From JANMEX01 sp031423755 (GTDB taxonomy: Bacteria > Pseudomonadota > Alphaproteobacteria > Rhizobiales > Rhizobiaceae): a stretch of 10,415 nt of DNA. Below the pieces are notes generated by a model. That model ran no database searches, had not been told where the DNA came from, and saw nothing but the letters and a program-made list of their open reading frames with translations. The stretch lies in assembly GCA_031423755.1 (NCBI GenBank), contig JANPGC010000342.1, positions 1 through 10,415 of the forward strand, given 5' to 3'. Positions within the stretch are counted from its first letter, which is position 1. Every line of letters starts with the position of its first letter. Position numbers and translations under genes: made by a program. This document shows, piece after piece, positions 1-6,988 of the stretch.

Positions 1-429
1 GGCGACGCGCTGGCGCTGGCCGCCGGACCGTTGCGCCGGGCGGCGGTCGAGCAGCTGTTCCAACTGGAGCATCTTGGCGATTTCGGCGGCGTTGGCATTT
101 TGCACATCGCGCGAGACGCCAGCCAGCGACAGTGAAAAGCAGATGTTGTCACGCACCGTCAGGTGCGGGTAGAGCGCGTAGGACTGGAACACCATGGCGA
201 CGCGGCGCTGCGATGGCGCAAGATTGGTGACGTCAACGCCGCCGATGAAGGCGCTGCCTTAGGTGATGGTTTCCAGACCGGCGATCATGCGCAACAAGGT
301 GGACTTGCCGCAGCCGGACGGGCCGAGCAGTGCGCAGAACGAGCCATCATCCACCGTCAGGTCAAGATTCTTGATGACCTCGACTGCGCCGTAGCGCTTG
401 GAGATGTTCTTGAGTTCAACGGACGCCAT
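1..429 (-). pseudogene. Sugar ABC transporter ATP-binding subunit (MalK/UgpC/MsmK type), partial, interrupted by an in-frame stop
   Basis: This would be the ATPase that powers the neighbouring CUT1 sugar importer. Translation from the ATG at 429 (GGAGA about 6 nt upstream) begins MASVELKNISKRYGAVEVIK. Walker A GPSGCGKST is at residues 36-44, the Q-loop (MVFQSYALYPH) has Gln82, and the signature region is near residues 134-138. The window ends before Walker B. Codon 57 (positions 261-259) is TAA, in the stretch GLETIT-stop-GSAFIGG. The frame is intact on both sides, and GAA to TAA would be a single base change. The signature reads RSGGQRQRVA instead of the family's LSGGQRQRVA (codon 134, CGG where CTG is one base away). 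Two lesions at conserved places suggest decay, though a sequencing error is not excluded. The family is normally about 350-370 residues. The gene starts 50 bp after the upstream permease, in the same operon. Family identity is secure. Loss of function is inferred. Confidence 0.85.
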
Positions 430-479
430 GAAAGTCTCCGCGTTTTGATGACAGGGGGCTCAAAGTGTTCATATCCGTG

Positions 480-1370
480 TCATCCCTTGATGCCGGCGGT
501 CAGCATGATTGCCTGTGTGACCCGGCGCTGGAAAATCAAATAGACGATGGCGACAGGCAGCGCGGCGAGGATCGCGCTTGCCAGATCGCGGGCGTATTTG
601 ACGCCGAACGCGTCCGTGACCTGCGTGATGCCGACGGTGATGTTCATCATCTCCTCGGACGTGGTGACGAGGAAGGGCCAGAGGAAATTGTTCCACGCGC
701 CGATGAAGGTGATGATGGCAAGCGCTGTGGTGATACCCCAGTTCATCGGCAGGTAAAGGCGGAACAGCAACTGGAATTCCGTTGCGCCGTCAATGATTGC
801 GGCCTCGCGGAAATCCTTTGGCACCGAGTCAAAAAACTGTTTGTAGATCATCACGGTCACCGGCGCGATCAACTGCGGCAGGACGACGCCGGTCCAGGTG
901 TTGATGAGCTTGAACTGGCTCATCAGCACGAAATGGTTGACGATGAGCGCGGGGATCGGGACCATGAAGGACGCAAGGATCATCCACCACAGGAATTTGC
1001 GGCCCGGAAACTCCAACTGTGAAATCGCGTAGCCTGCGGCTGCGCTCATCATGATGACCAGCACGGTCACCAGTCCTGACGTGACCAGCGAATTGACATA
1101 CCAAAGGCCGATCTTGGTGTTGAACAGGACGTGCGTGTAAGCCTCGAGCGTGAACCGGTCGGGGAAGAAATCGACGCCGGGCCGGACGATATCCTGTTCC
1201 GGCTTGAAAGTGGTGACCAGAGCCCAATAGATCGGGAACGCCCAGAGGATTGCGCCGAGGAACGTCAGCACCGTGATGATGAGACCGGCGCGGTCGAGCA
1301 TCATGATTCGTTTGAAGCGGGCGGCGTTGGGGCCGGTGGGTTCGTTCAGGTTGGCGGCAATCGTGGTCAT
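480..1370 (-). CDS. Sugar ABC transporter permease, MalG/UgpE-like (CUT1)
   Basis: This is an inner-membrane permease of 296 residues, a normal length for the MalG branch of the binding-protein-dependent (BPD) transport family. Hydrophobic segments lie near residues 29-51, 91-117, 125-150, 157-180, 212-235 and 264-283, giving six predicted membrane helices with a cytoplasmic N-terminus. The EAA loop that docks on the ATPase is at about 189-209 (EAAIIDGATEFQLLFRLYLP), with the conserved EAA and DGA elements. The C-terminus ends in GIKG, typical of this branch. Its ATG overlaps the stop of the upstream permease by 4 bp (1367-1370), which indicates translational coupling. A GGGGTGAG ribosome binding site precedes it. 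It should pair with that permease to form the channel for an oligosaccharide. The substrate cannot be read from the sequence, but arabinose- or galactose-containing oligosaccharides are suggested by the flanking hydrolases. Confidence 0.95.
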   Translation of the reverse strand: MTTIAANLNEPTGPNAARFKRIMMLDRAGLIITVLTFLGAILWAFPIYWALVTTFKPEQDIVRPGVDFFPDRFTLEAYTHVLFNTKIGLWYVNSLVTSGLVTVLVIMMSAAAGYAISQLEFPGRKFLWWMILASFMVPIPALIVNHFVLMSQFKLINTWTGVVLPQLIAPVTVMIYKQFFDSVPKDFREAAIIDGATEFQLLFRLYLPMNWGITTALAIITFIGAWNNFLWPFLVTTSEEMMNITVGITQVTDAFGVKYARDLASAILAALPVAIVYLIFQRRVTQAIMLTAGIKG

Positions 1371-2275
1371 TTCTCACCCCTTGCCCGCAGCAGCTGATAT
1401 TGCAGCACCGAGACGATGACGATGACGACAAACAAAAGCAGCGCCACTGTCGCGCCATAGCCACCCTGATTTTTCTGGAACGCCGAGCGGTAGATGAGCT
1501 GCACCAGACCCAGCGTCGCATCGATGCGACCGCCGTTGCCGAAGAGGTAAATCTGGTCAAAGATTTTCAGCTGCAGGATCAGCTGGATGGTGGCGACCAG
1601 AACGGTAATCGGCCAGATCAGCGGCCATGTGATGCGCGAAAATTGCTGCCAGCGGGTGGCGCCGTCAAGCTCGGACGCCTCGTAGATTTCGCTCGATATG
1701 TTGCGCAGGCCTGCAATGAACAGCAGCACATTGAAGCCGACCAGCCACCAGATGGTGATGAGGGCGACAGCGGGCATGAACAGCGGCAGGGTGCGGAAAA
1801 TGGCGATGTTTTCACCCGTAAAGTAGGCGATGGGATATTGGGCGATGCCAAGGGTCGAGTCCAGCAACCACATCCACATGCGGTAGACCACGGAGACAGG
1901 CAGGATGTAGGGCATGAAGAACGCAGCGAGCGCCAGACTTTGCCACCAACCCTTCAACCGGTTGACACCAAGGGCAATGACCAGCCCGAGCAAGGTGGAG
2001 GGAATGACAGACAGCAGGACAAAGTAGAACGTGTTCCACGTCGCGACCTTGAACAGACGGTCGGAAAACAGGCGGATATAATTTTTGAAGCCGACGAAGT
2101 TTCCCGATCCGATAAGCGGCGCGTCGGTGAATGTCATGAAAACCATTTTCAGCGTCGGGTAGACGAACAGCAGGCCATAGACGATCAGGAACGGCGTGAT
2201 CAGGATCAGCGCGGTTGTGGTCTGTGATCGTCCGTTCTGATGCATGTGTGTACTCACAATCAGGCCAATGTGCAT
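1367..2275 (-). CDS. Sugar ABC transporter permease, MalF/UgpA-like (CUT1)
   Basis: This is the first permease of the importer, 302 residues from the ATG at 2275. Predicted membrane helices lie near residues 20-42, 78-104, 112-136, 163-190, 216-236 and 274-294. The EAA loop is at about 199-220 (EASELDGATRWQQFSRITWP). Start choice: the ATG at 2275 has GGAGG five nt upstream (2285-2281). That site lies inside the edge of the inverted repeat described separately. An internal ATG at 2245 (residue 11, MHQNGRSQ) would give an N-terminus closer to usual family members but has only a weak upstream GTGAG. The true start is therefore uncertain by ten residues. It is co-transcribed with the downstream permease (4-bp overlap) and separated by 278 bp of repeat-rich DNA from the binding-protein gene upstream. 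The identity of the family is clear; the substrate is inferred only from context. Confidence 0.93.
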   Translation of the reverse strand: MHIGLIVSTHMHQNGRSQTTTALILITPFLIVYGLLFVYPTLKMVFMTFTDAPLIGSGNFVGFKNYIRLFSDRLFKVATWNTFYFVLLSVIPSTLLGLVIALGVNRLKGWWQSLALAAFFMPYILPVSVVYRMWMWLLDSTLGIAQYPIAYFTGENIAIFRTLPLFMPAVALITIWWLVGFNVLLFIAGLRNISSEIYEASELDGATRWQQFSRITWPLIWPITVLVATIQLILQLKIFDQIYLFGNGGRIDATLGLVQLIYRSAFQKNQGGYGATVALLLFVVIVIVSVLQYQLLRARGEK

Positions 2276-2413
2276 ATTCCCCTCCCCCTTGTGGGGAGGG
2301 TTAGGGGTGGGGGTCCCCTTCGCAAAAAACCTGCCAGCGTTGTATCAGGCGCGAACTTTGAAGTTTCTTGCGAAGGGGACCCCCAACCCAACCCAACCCA
2401 CAAGGGGAGGGAG
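2276..2413. repeat. Long imperfect inverted repeat (REP/MITE-like palindromic element)
   Basis: The arms are about 2281-2325 and 2369-2413, separated by about 43 bp. The inner 18 bases of the arms pair perfectly (TTGCGAAGGGGACCCCCA against its complement at 2308-2325). The outer parts are degenerate C/A against G/T runs that pair again at CACAAGGGG. The left arm also folds on itself (CCCTCCCC with GGGGAGGG). The element fills the gap between the binding-protein and permease genes. By location and form it resembles the stabilising palindromes between malE and malF. Similar GGGGAGGG-type palindromes are, to my knowledge, common in Rhizobiales intergenic DNA. No transposase is present. Confidence 0.75.
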
Positions 2414-2501
2414 TCCTTTTGTTGCCTGCGACTATCGGTGCGTAAATGTCGTGATGGAATTAACGGATCGGCTTCCTGTCAGGCTTCGGAAACGGGAGGG
2501 C

Positions 2502-2531
2502 CGGCCGATGTCAAACCCGCGACATCAGCCG
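2502..2531 (-). terminator. Stem-loop after the binding-protein gene (partial terminator or mRNA-stabilising hairpin)
   Basis: CGGCCGATGTC (2502-2512) pairs with GACATCAGCCG (2521-2531) around an 8-nt loop, with one C-A mismatch in 11 pairs. It begins about 22 nt beyond the stop codon of the binding protein as transcribed. It is not followed by a clear U-run, only GTTT some way downstream, so it is more likely to protect the 3' end of the upstream message or to attenuate than to terminate fully. With the inverted repeat, this accounts for most of the 278-bp gap (2276-2553). Nothing else was seen in that gap. Confidence 0.45.
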
Positions 2532-2553
2532 ACCCTTGTTCACCCGGGAGGGG

Positions 2554-3828
2554 TTAGTTGGCTTGCCCCTGGAGGTCGTCGCGCATGCCCTCCATGGCTT
2601 CCTTGGCTTCCATTTCGCCGTTGATGGCGGGCATTAGGAAATTGCCAGCGGCATCGTAAACTGGCGAGGCAACGCCTGCGAGCTTCGAGCTTGGGTCAAA
2701 CACGGCTGTATCGGCCAGCACCGAGTAGGTGGCGTTTGGCTGCATGGCCTTGAATTCTGCGCTGGCGCGGACTGGCGAATAGGCTGGCAGATGGCCGGCA
2801 GTTGCCCAGAACAGCGAGTTCTTGTTCATCCAGGCGATGACTTCCAGAATAGCCTTCTTCTTCTCCGGCGTCATTGTCTTGCCGACATTGTTTGGAATGG
2901 CAAAAGCGTGCGAATCCGCCCATGTGGCAGGATGATCGAAGAAGGTCGGCAGGGCGACTGCGCCCCAATCGAACAGCTCGCCCTTTGCCTTCAGGTCGGT
3001 CATGGTCGGGACTTCCCAGACGCCATTGATGTGCATGGCGGCCTTGCCGCCTGTGAACAGGGCGATCGAGGCCGGATACTCAATGGAGGCCGGGGCAAGG
3101 CCATCGGTCACCCAGGATCTGATGACGTCGGTTGCCTTGATGGCTTTGTCGAGATTGTCGCCGTCAAGGAACTTGCCGTCCTTCAGGAACACGCCATCCT
3201 GCTGGCCGAAGAGCGAATAGAAAATCCGCCACATGGAATCGCCTGCGGCAGAATGGATCGAGATGCCGTAATCTGCAGCGCCATCCTGCAGCGTTTTCAA
3301 GGCTGCTTTGAAGTTGTCAACGCCATCGAGGCCCTTGGGCAAACCATCATCACCCAGAAGTCCCGCAGCCTTGAGGAGATCCTTGTTGTAGTAAAGCACG
3401 ACAGCATGGATATCGAACGGCACGGCATATTGCTTGCCGTCAACCTGACCGGCCTTGAAATTGGCTTCGGCGTAATCAGCGGCTGCGAGGCCGACGCTGG
3501 CGAGATCTTCCGTTGTGATTTCAGCAAGAACGCCGGACGAGACGCCGAGCGGCAGGCGCGACAGATGGTAGGTCATCATATCCGGACCCTCGCCGACAGC
3601 AGCAGCGGTCTGAACCTTGGTGTAGAAAGGCACGCCCCATTCGAGCGTTGTCGGGGCAATTTCAATCGAGTCCGCGTGGGCCTTGTTGAAATCGGCAATC
3701 AGCTGCTTCATGCGCACGCCGTCACCGCCGCTGAGGAAATCCCACCAGATGACGGTTTCCTTGGCCTGCGCGCCGGTCGCAAAAAGCGCCGACGACAACA
3801 GCGCGACTTTCAAAATGTTCTTGAGCAT
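2554..3828 (-). CDS. Extracellular sugar-binding protein of a CUT1 ABC transporter
   Basis: This is the periplasmic substrate-binding component, 424 residues, a usual size for family 1 (MalE-like) binding proteins. The start at 3828 is chosen because GGGAGGA lies 6-7 nt upstream and the product then begins with a classic signal peptide, MLKNILKVALLSSALFATGA, ending at AQA with cleavage before KETVIWW (residue 23). The open frame extends upstream to 3963, but that 45-residue extension is Ala/Glu-rich, precedes the signal peptide and is unlikely to be translated. There is no lipobox Cys, so the protein should be soluble in the periplasm. Typical family features include the early VIWWDF strand, the GEGPDMMTYH hinge motif and a late GKAAMHINGVWEVP segment. 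It is the second gene after the GH2 hydrolase and has its own candidate promoter. The ligand is probably an oligosaccharide; its identity is inferred from context only. Confidence 0.93.
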   Translation of the reverse strand: MLKNILKVALLSSALFATGAQAKETVIWWDFLSGGDGVRMKQLIADFNKAHADSIEIAPTTLEWGVPFYTKVQTAAAVGEGPDMMTYHLSRLPLGVSSGVLAEITTEDLASVGLAAADYAEANFKAGQVDGKQYAVPFDIHAVVLYYNKDLLKAAGLLGDDGLPKGLDGVDNFKAALKTLQDGAADYGISIHSAAGDSMWRIFYSLFGQQDGVFLKDGKFLDGDNLDKAIKATDVIRSWVTDGLAPASIEYPASIALFTGGKAAMHINGVWEVPTMTDLKAKGELFDWGAVALPTFFDHPATWADSHAFAIPNNVGKTMTPEKKKAILEVIAWMNKNSLFWATAGHLPAYSPVRASAEFKAMQPNATYSVLADTAVFDPSSKLAGVASPVYDAAGNFLMPAINGEMEAKEAMEGMRDDLQGQAN

Positions 3829-3974
3829 TTCATTCCTCCCATTGGCGGGCTCAGCACCCGTTTTCGTTTCGTCAAACCGTGCCGCCGCAGCGGCGCGGGT
3901 GATTTTCAAAGATTGAACTTCGGGGCCTGATCCTGCCGGGCCTCTCGAAGTCTCTTCCTCCAACCTTCAAAAGC

Positions 3975-4002
3975 AGCGTATCAAAGGCTTGGTTGGTGTC
4001 AA
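3975..4002 (-). promoter_or_regulatory. Candidate promoter for the binding-protein gene
   Basis: On the minus strand a perfect TTGACA (4002-3997) is followed after 16 bp by TACGCT (3980-3975), a moderate -10. A start near 3968 would give a leader of about 140 nt before the ATG at 3828. It lies in the 224-bp gap between the GH2 gene and the binding-protein gene, so the transporter genes may be expressed independently of the GH2 gene. No terminator was recognised in this gap. Confidence 0.5.
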
Positions 4003-4012
4003 CCGACATTTC

Positions 4013-4036
4013 GATATGTATCTGATATTCTGATAT
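4013..4036. promoter_or_regulatory. Candidate operator: GATATGTATC-N9-GATAT
   Basis: A near-palindromic decamer GATATGTATC (4013-4022) is followed by GATAT (4032-4036), 19 bp from start to start. The same arrangement occurs before the arabinofuranosidase gene. Here it sits just upstream of the -35 of the binding-protein promoter, which would suit an activator or an upstream repressor site. The overlapping TTCTGAT (4028-4034) also appears twice before the ArsR-type gene. Which protein binds is unknown. Confidence 0.4.
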
Positions 4037-4052
4037 GGATACCTTCCGCCCC

Positions 4053-6836
4053 TCATTCTTCTGTCGGCGTTTCGGAAATCGTCGCTACCAGCGCGTCAAA
4101 CAGGGCAGCGGCAACGGGATCAAAACCGGGGGCGTCATTGGTCAGACGGAAGGTGGTGGCGACAAGTGCGCCCTTGCCGACGCGGCGCTCGCCAATGAGC
4201 ACCGCAGGCTTGTGCGCCCAGCCGACAACCAGACCGGCGTGGACGAGGCCGTCATATTCCCACGGACGGAAGCCGGTCATGACATGACGGGGGGCGACGC
4301 GGTCAAACGACAGGTCGAGAAGGGGCCCGCCGGGGATTGCCGCGAAAGCGCCAGCGCGTTTGATCCATGAGAAACTGGCGATCCAGTCACCGCGCCACAT
4401 GGTGCCTTGCCGGGCAATGAGGTTGATGTTGGGCAGATGGCTCTCAGTGTTGGCAGGGTTTCCCGGCGTGTCATCGACAATGGCAATAAATGGCTGTTCA
4501 CGGTTTTGCAGATCGGTGCGCAAATTGCCGTGCGTCTTGGCCGAGCTATCGGCAAGAACGACATATCGCGCGCCGGATTGCAGGTCCGCGATGTTGTCTT
4601 TGCCGAGACCATTGACGAGACGGATAACGCCAGGGCCCGACGGCGCGATGGTGTAGCCGAGACCTTGGGCAAAGGCCGCGAGCCGCGGATCATCCGCCGA
4701 AATGGCGGGAAATTCGGCGGTACCGCGCATGGCATAGACGGACACTGCGACCGAATTCTGCGCAAGCGCTGTGCCGTTTGCATCAAGCGTGAAGCGCAGA
4801 TGTTCGACGCCGCCGATGTGGCCGTCCGGAATGACGAGGCTGGTCTGGCCGAGGTCAGCGGCGTCGAGACTGCCTGTTGCCGGAACATTGAGCGTACCGG
4901 ACGCAATGTGTCCCAGCGACCAATTCAATCTTGCGCCTGCCGGGATCGACTTGCCGCCGGTGGCGATTTTCACGGTGAATTTGAACGGCTTTCCGGCAGA
5001 CGCCGAATAGAGTTCGATCTGCGGGACAATGACGATATCGCTGTTTATGGACGCGAACCGGTCGTGGAAGATGCGCGGGTTCCGGTCCATATCCAACAAT
5101 CCGTTGGCTTCCCAGTGGACGTCGGTGAGCTCGGTGATCACATAGCCCTGAATGGCAGGGCGCGCGCGCATCGACTCGATCTCGTATTTGAGATTTCCGA
5201 ACTGGTACCATTGCACCTGCTCGATGAAGTTGGTGAATGTGCCGAACACGGTGCCGAGCTGGTAGGCGGCAAAGCGGCCCTCGATACCGTGCGGATAGGC
5301 TGCGCCGTCGCCCCAGCCGGGGCCGGTTTCCATCCACCATGGCACCTTGCCATCGGCGCTGATCAGCTTCGATACGTCAGGCAGGCCCCAGACGCCGAAC
5401 TCGGAAACCACCAGCGGTTCATCGCGCTTCCGGACCGCATCGCCATGCGGCGACCAGGTCCATTTGGCGGCAGAGGCGAATTCGTCGGTGAGGGCTTCCC
5501 ACTCCTCGCGGCGCTCGGGAACCGAGCGGTAGTAGTGGTAGTCATTGATGTCGGACTTGACGTGGAAATTGGTATGGCAGGGCGAATTGTCGACGACGAG
5601 GCGGGTCGGGTCGAGCGCTTTCAGCCAGTCATAGGTGTCTTTCAGCCATTGCCGGTGCGAGGCGTCCTCGACCAGCCGCGTGCCCCAATCCTCGTTGATG
5701 ATGGTCCAGATGACGATACACGGATGGTTGCCGTCGCGGGCGAGAATCCCTTGCATCGCGTCACGCATGCGCTGCGCGGACTTCTTCGTGAACGTCGCGA
5801 CATTGGGGATCTCGGTCCAGATCAGCATGCCGAGCCGGTCGGCCACTTCATAGTAGCGCGGATCGGGAATCTTGATGTGGCAGCGCAATAGATTGAGGCC
5901 GAGCTGCTTGGCCTTCAGCAATTGGTCTTCGAGCAATTCGAGCGAGGGCGGGGTGCAGATGCCGACCGGGTAGTAGTCCTGATCAAGCGCGCCGCGCATA
6001 TGGTATGGCTCGTCATTGAGATAGAATTTGCCGTCTCTGGTCTCGAATGTGCGGAAGCCGAATGTGTGAATGGTGGTATCGCAAACTGTTCCACCGGCGG
6101 TGATTTCGATTGTGGCGGTGTAGAGATTTGGCGCATCGGGCGACCATGGCGAGACCGCTTGAAGCTTGACCGTGTGATCAATCTGCACTGCGCCGATCGC
6201 CGTTTCGGACTTGGAAACAACGGTCGCGTCCGGGCCGGAAATGGTAATATTTGCACTAGCGTCAACAGTGGCGTGCGGGAAGGTCAAGCGAAGGTTGACC
6301 GACTTTTCCACAAGATTTGGCGTTACCGCGCAGTGGGTCAGGTGGCGCTTGTCGCGCAGTTCGAGGCTGACGGACTGCCAGATGCCGCCGATGGGGCCGT
6401 ACCAGCTTTGCTTGCCGTGCGGGATTTCGGCGAAGGGGAATTCCGGATGGTCCTTGGCGTTGCCGGACGGCAGCGTCACCTGAACTTCGAGGAGATTATC
6501 GATCGTCAGCGCGTCTTCGGACAGCACGAACTCAAACGGCAGATAGCCGCCTTCGTGGGTTCCAAGCGGCTTCCCATTTAGAAAAACCTTACAAAAATAG
6601 CTGACTGCGCCGAATTTGAGCGCGATTTCCTGATTGCATTCGATCATCGGCATGGCGAAGCGGCGTTGGTAGACGGCCCTGCCGGAGAGCTGCCTGAGAT
6701 CTGCGAACTCCGCCTGCCAGGGAAGCGGCACCTGCGCGGTGCGCTGCTTGCCATCGCTCTCGTGGCAGAAATCCCACGCGCCGTCCAAGGATGTGGACGT
6801 GCGCACGGCTGCGCCTCCATCTGCTTGCGAACCCAT
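4053..6836 (-). CDS. Glycoside hydrolase family 2 enzyme (beta-galactosidase-like), cytoplasmic
   Basis: This retaining exo-glycosidase has 927 residues. The start at 6836 is chosen for the GGGAGG just upstream; in-frame alternatives are an ATG at 6848 and a TTG at 6863. Order of domains: N-terminal sugar-binding jelly roll (about 15-170, with SLDGAWDF, FLNGKPLGTHEGGYLPFEF and WYGPIGGIWQSV), an Ig-like sandwich (about 172-265), a TIM barrel (about 270-590), then a C-terminal region to 927. The catalytic acid/base is Glu382 in WTIINEDWG and the nucleophile is Glu479 in VVSEFGVWG. There is no signal peptide, so it should act on imported oligosaccharides. The DQDYYPVG motif marks a GH2 subgroup distinct from classical LacZ. 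The last 200 or so residues resemble a GATase-like domain of the kind seen in GH42 enzymes (late motif GKGALVATTFRL). GH2 also includes glucuronidases, mannosidases and arabinopyranosidases, so the exact substrate is open. It is the first gene of the minus-strand set and divergent from lacI. Confidence 0.9.
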   Translation of the reverse strand: MGSQADGGAAVRTSTSLDGAWDFCHESDGKQRTAQVPLPWQAEFADLRQLSGRAVYQRRFAMPMIECNQEIALKFGAVSYFCKVFLNGKPLGTHEGGYLPFEFVLSEDALTIDNLLEVQVTLPSGNAKDHPEFPFAEIPHGKQSWYGPIGGIWQSVSLELRDKRHLTHCAVTPNLVEKSVNLRLTFPHATVDASANITISGPDATVVSKSETAIGAVQIDHTVKLQAVSPWSPDAPNLYTATIEITAGGTVCDTTIHTFGFRTFETRDGKFYLNDEPYHMRGALDQDYYPVGICTPPSLELLEDQLLKAKQLGLNLLRCHIKIPDPRYYEVADRLGMLIWTEIPNVATFTKKSAQRMRDAMQGILARDGNHPCIVIWTIINEDWGTRLVEDASHRQWLKDTYDWLKALDPTRLVVDNSPCHTNFHVKSDINDYHYYRSVPERREEWEALTDEFASAAKWTWSPHGDAVRKRDEPLVVSEFGVWGLPDVSKLISADGKVPWWMETGPGWGDGAAYPHGIEGRFAAYQLGTVFGTFTNFIEQVQWYQFGNLKYEIESMRARPAIQGYVITELTDVHWEANGLLDMDRNPRIFHDRFASINSDIVIVPQIELYSASAGKPFKFTVKIATGGKSIPAGARLNWSLGHIASGTLNVPATGSLDAADLGQTSLVIPDGHIGGVEHLRFTLDANGTALAQNSVAVSVYAMRGTAEFPAISADDPRLAAFAQGLGYTIAPSGPGVIRLVNGLGKDNIADLQSGARYVVLADSSAKTHGNLRTDLQNREQPFIAIVDDTPGNPANTESHLPNINLIARQGTMWRGDWIASFSWIKRAGAFAAIPGGPLLDLSFDRVAPRHVMTGFRPWEYDGLVHAGLVVGWAHKPAVLIGERRVGKGALVATTFRLTNDAPGFDPVAAALFDALVATISETPTEE

Positions 6837-6988
6837 CGAACCTCCCATTCGGCGATCTTGCAACGACTATGATTATTTCATTAGTTATATTATTATCACG
6901 CTAGCTGAAATTATTATCTTTGCAAGCGGCAAATCGGGGCTTATGCAAATTTTGTGGCCAGCCCGCAGATGGCCCACAGGGGGAAAGC
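6837..6988. promoter_or_regulatory. AT-rich divergent control region between the GH2 and LacI genes
   Basis: This is a conspicuously AT-rich stretch (about 6864-6920) in GC-rich surroundings. It contains an inverted pair CTTGCAA (6857-6863) and TTGCAAG (6920-6926), an inner inverted pair ATTATTTCA (6872-6880) and TGAAATTAT (6906-6914, one mismatch), and a direct repeat ATTATTATC at 6889 and 6910, exactly 21 bp apart. All share roughly one centre near 6892. GATAAT-like -10 boxes occur on the minus strand, but no convincing -35 was found for either gene. The symmetry suits a LacI-family operator controlling both divergent genes. Confidence 0.5.

Noticed and set aside
2276..2413. Insertion sequence or CRISPR array at the repeat
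   Set aside because: There is no transposase and no regularly spaced repeat units, only one inverted pair, so a non-coding palindromic element is the better reading.
2244..2624. Small plus-strand open frames over the intergenic repeat (105 and 126 codons)
   Set aside because: Their sequence is a translation of the C/G-rich palindrome and of the antisense of flanking genes. There is no ribosome binding site or recognisable protein.
2791..3930. Plus-strand open frame (379 codons) opposite the sugar-binding protein
   Set aside because: There is no domain or ribosome binding site, and the opposite strand has a signal peptide and solute-binding-protein motifs.
3829..3963. 45-residue N-terminal extension of the binding protein
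   Set aside because: The strong GGGAGGA site and the signal peptide both fix the start at 3828. The extension would bury the signal peptide, and it overlaps the predicted leader.
4407..5891. Long plus-strand open frame (494 codons) opposite the GH2 gene
   Set aside because: It is rich in Arg, Asp and Gly as expected of a GC-rich antisense frame, has no recognisable domain, and the minus strand encodes clear GH2 motifs throughout.
6920..6988. Upstream TTG start for the LacI gene giving a CKFCGQPADG leader
   Set aside because: There is no ribosome binding site before 6920, the region is part of the control symmetry, and TTG 6989 has a good AGGGGGA and yields the normal family N-terminus.
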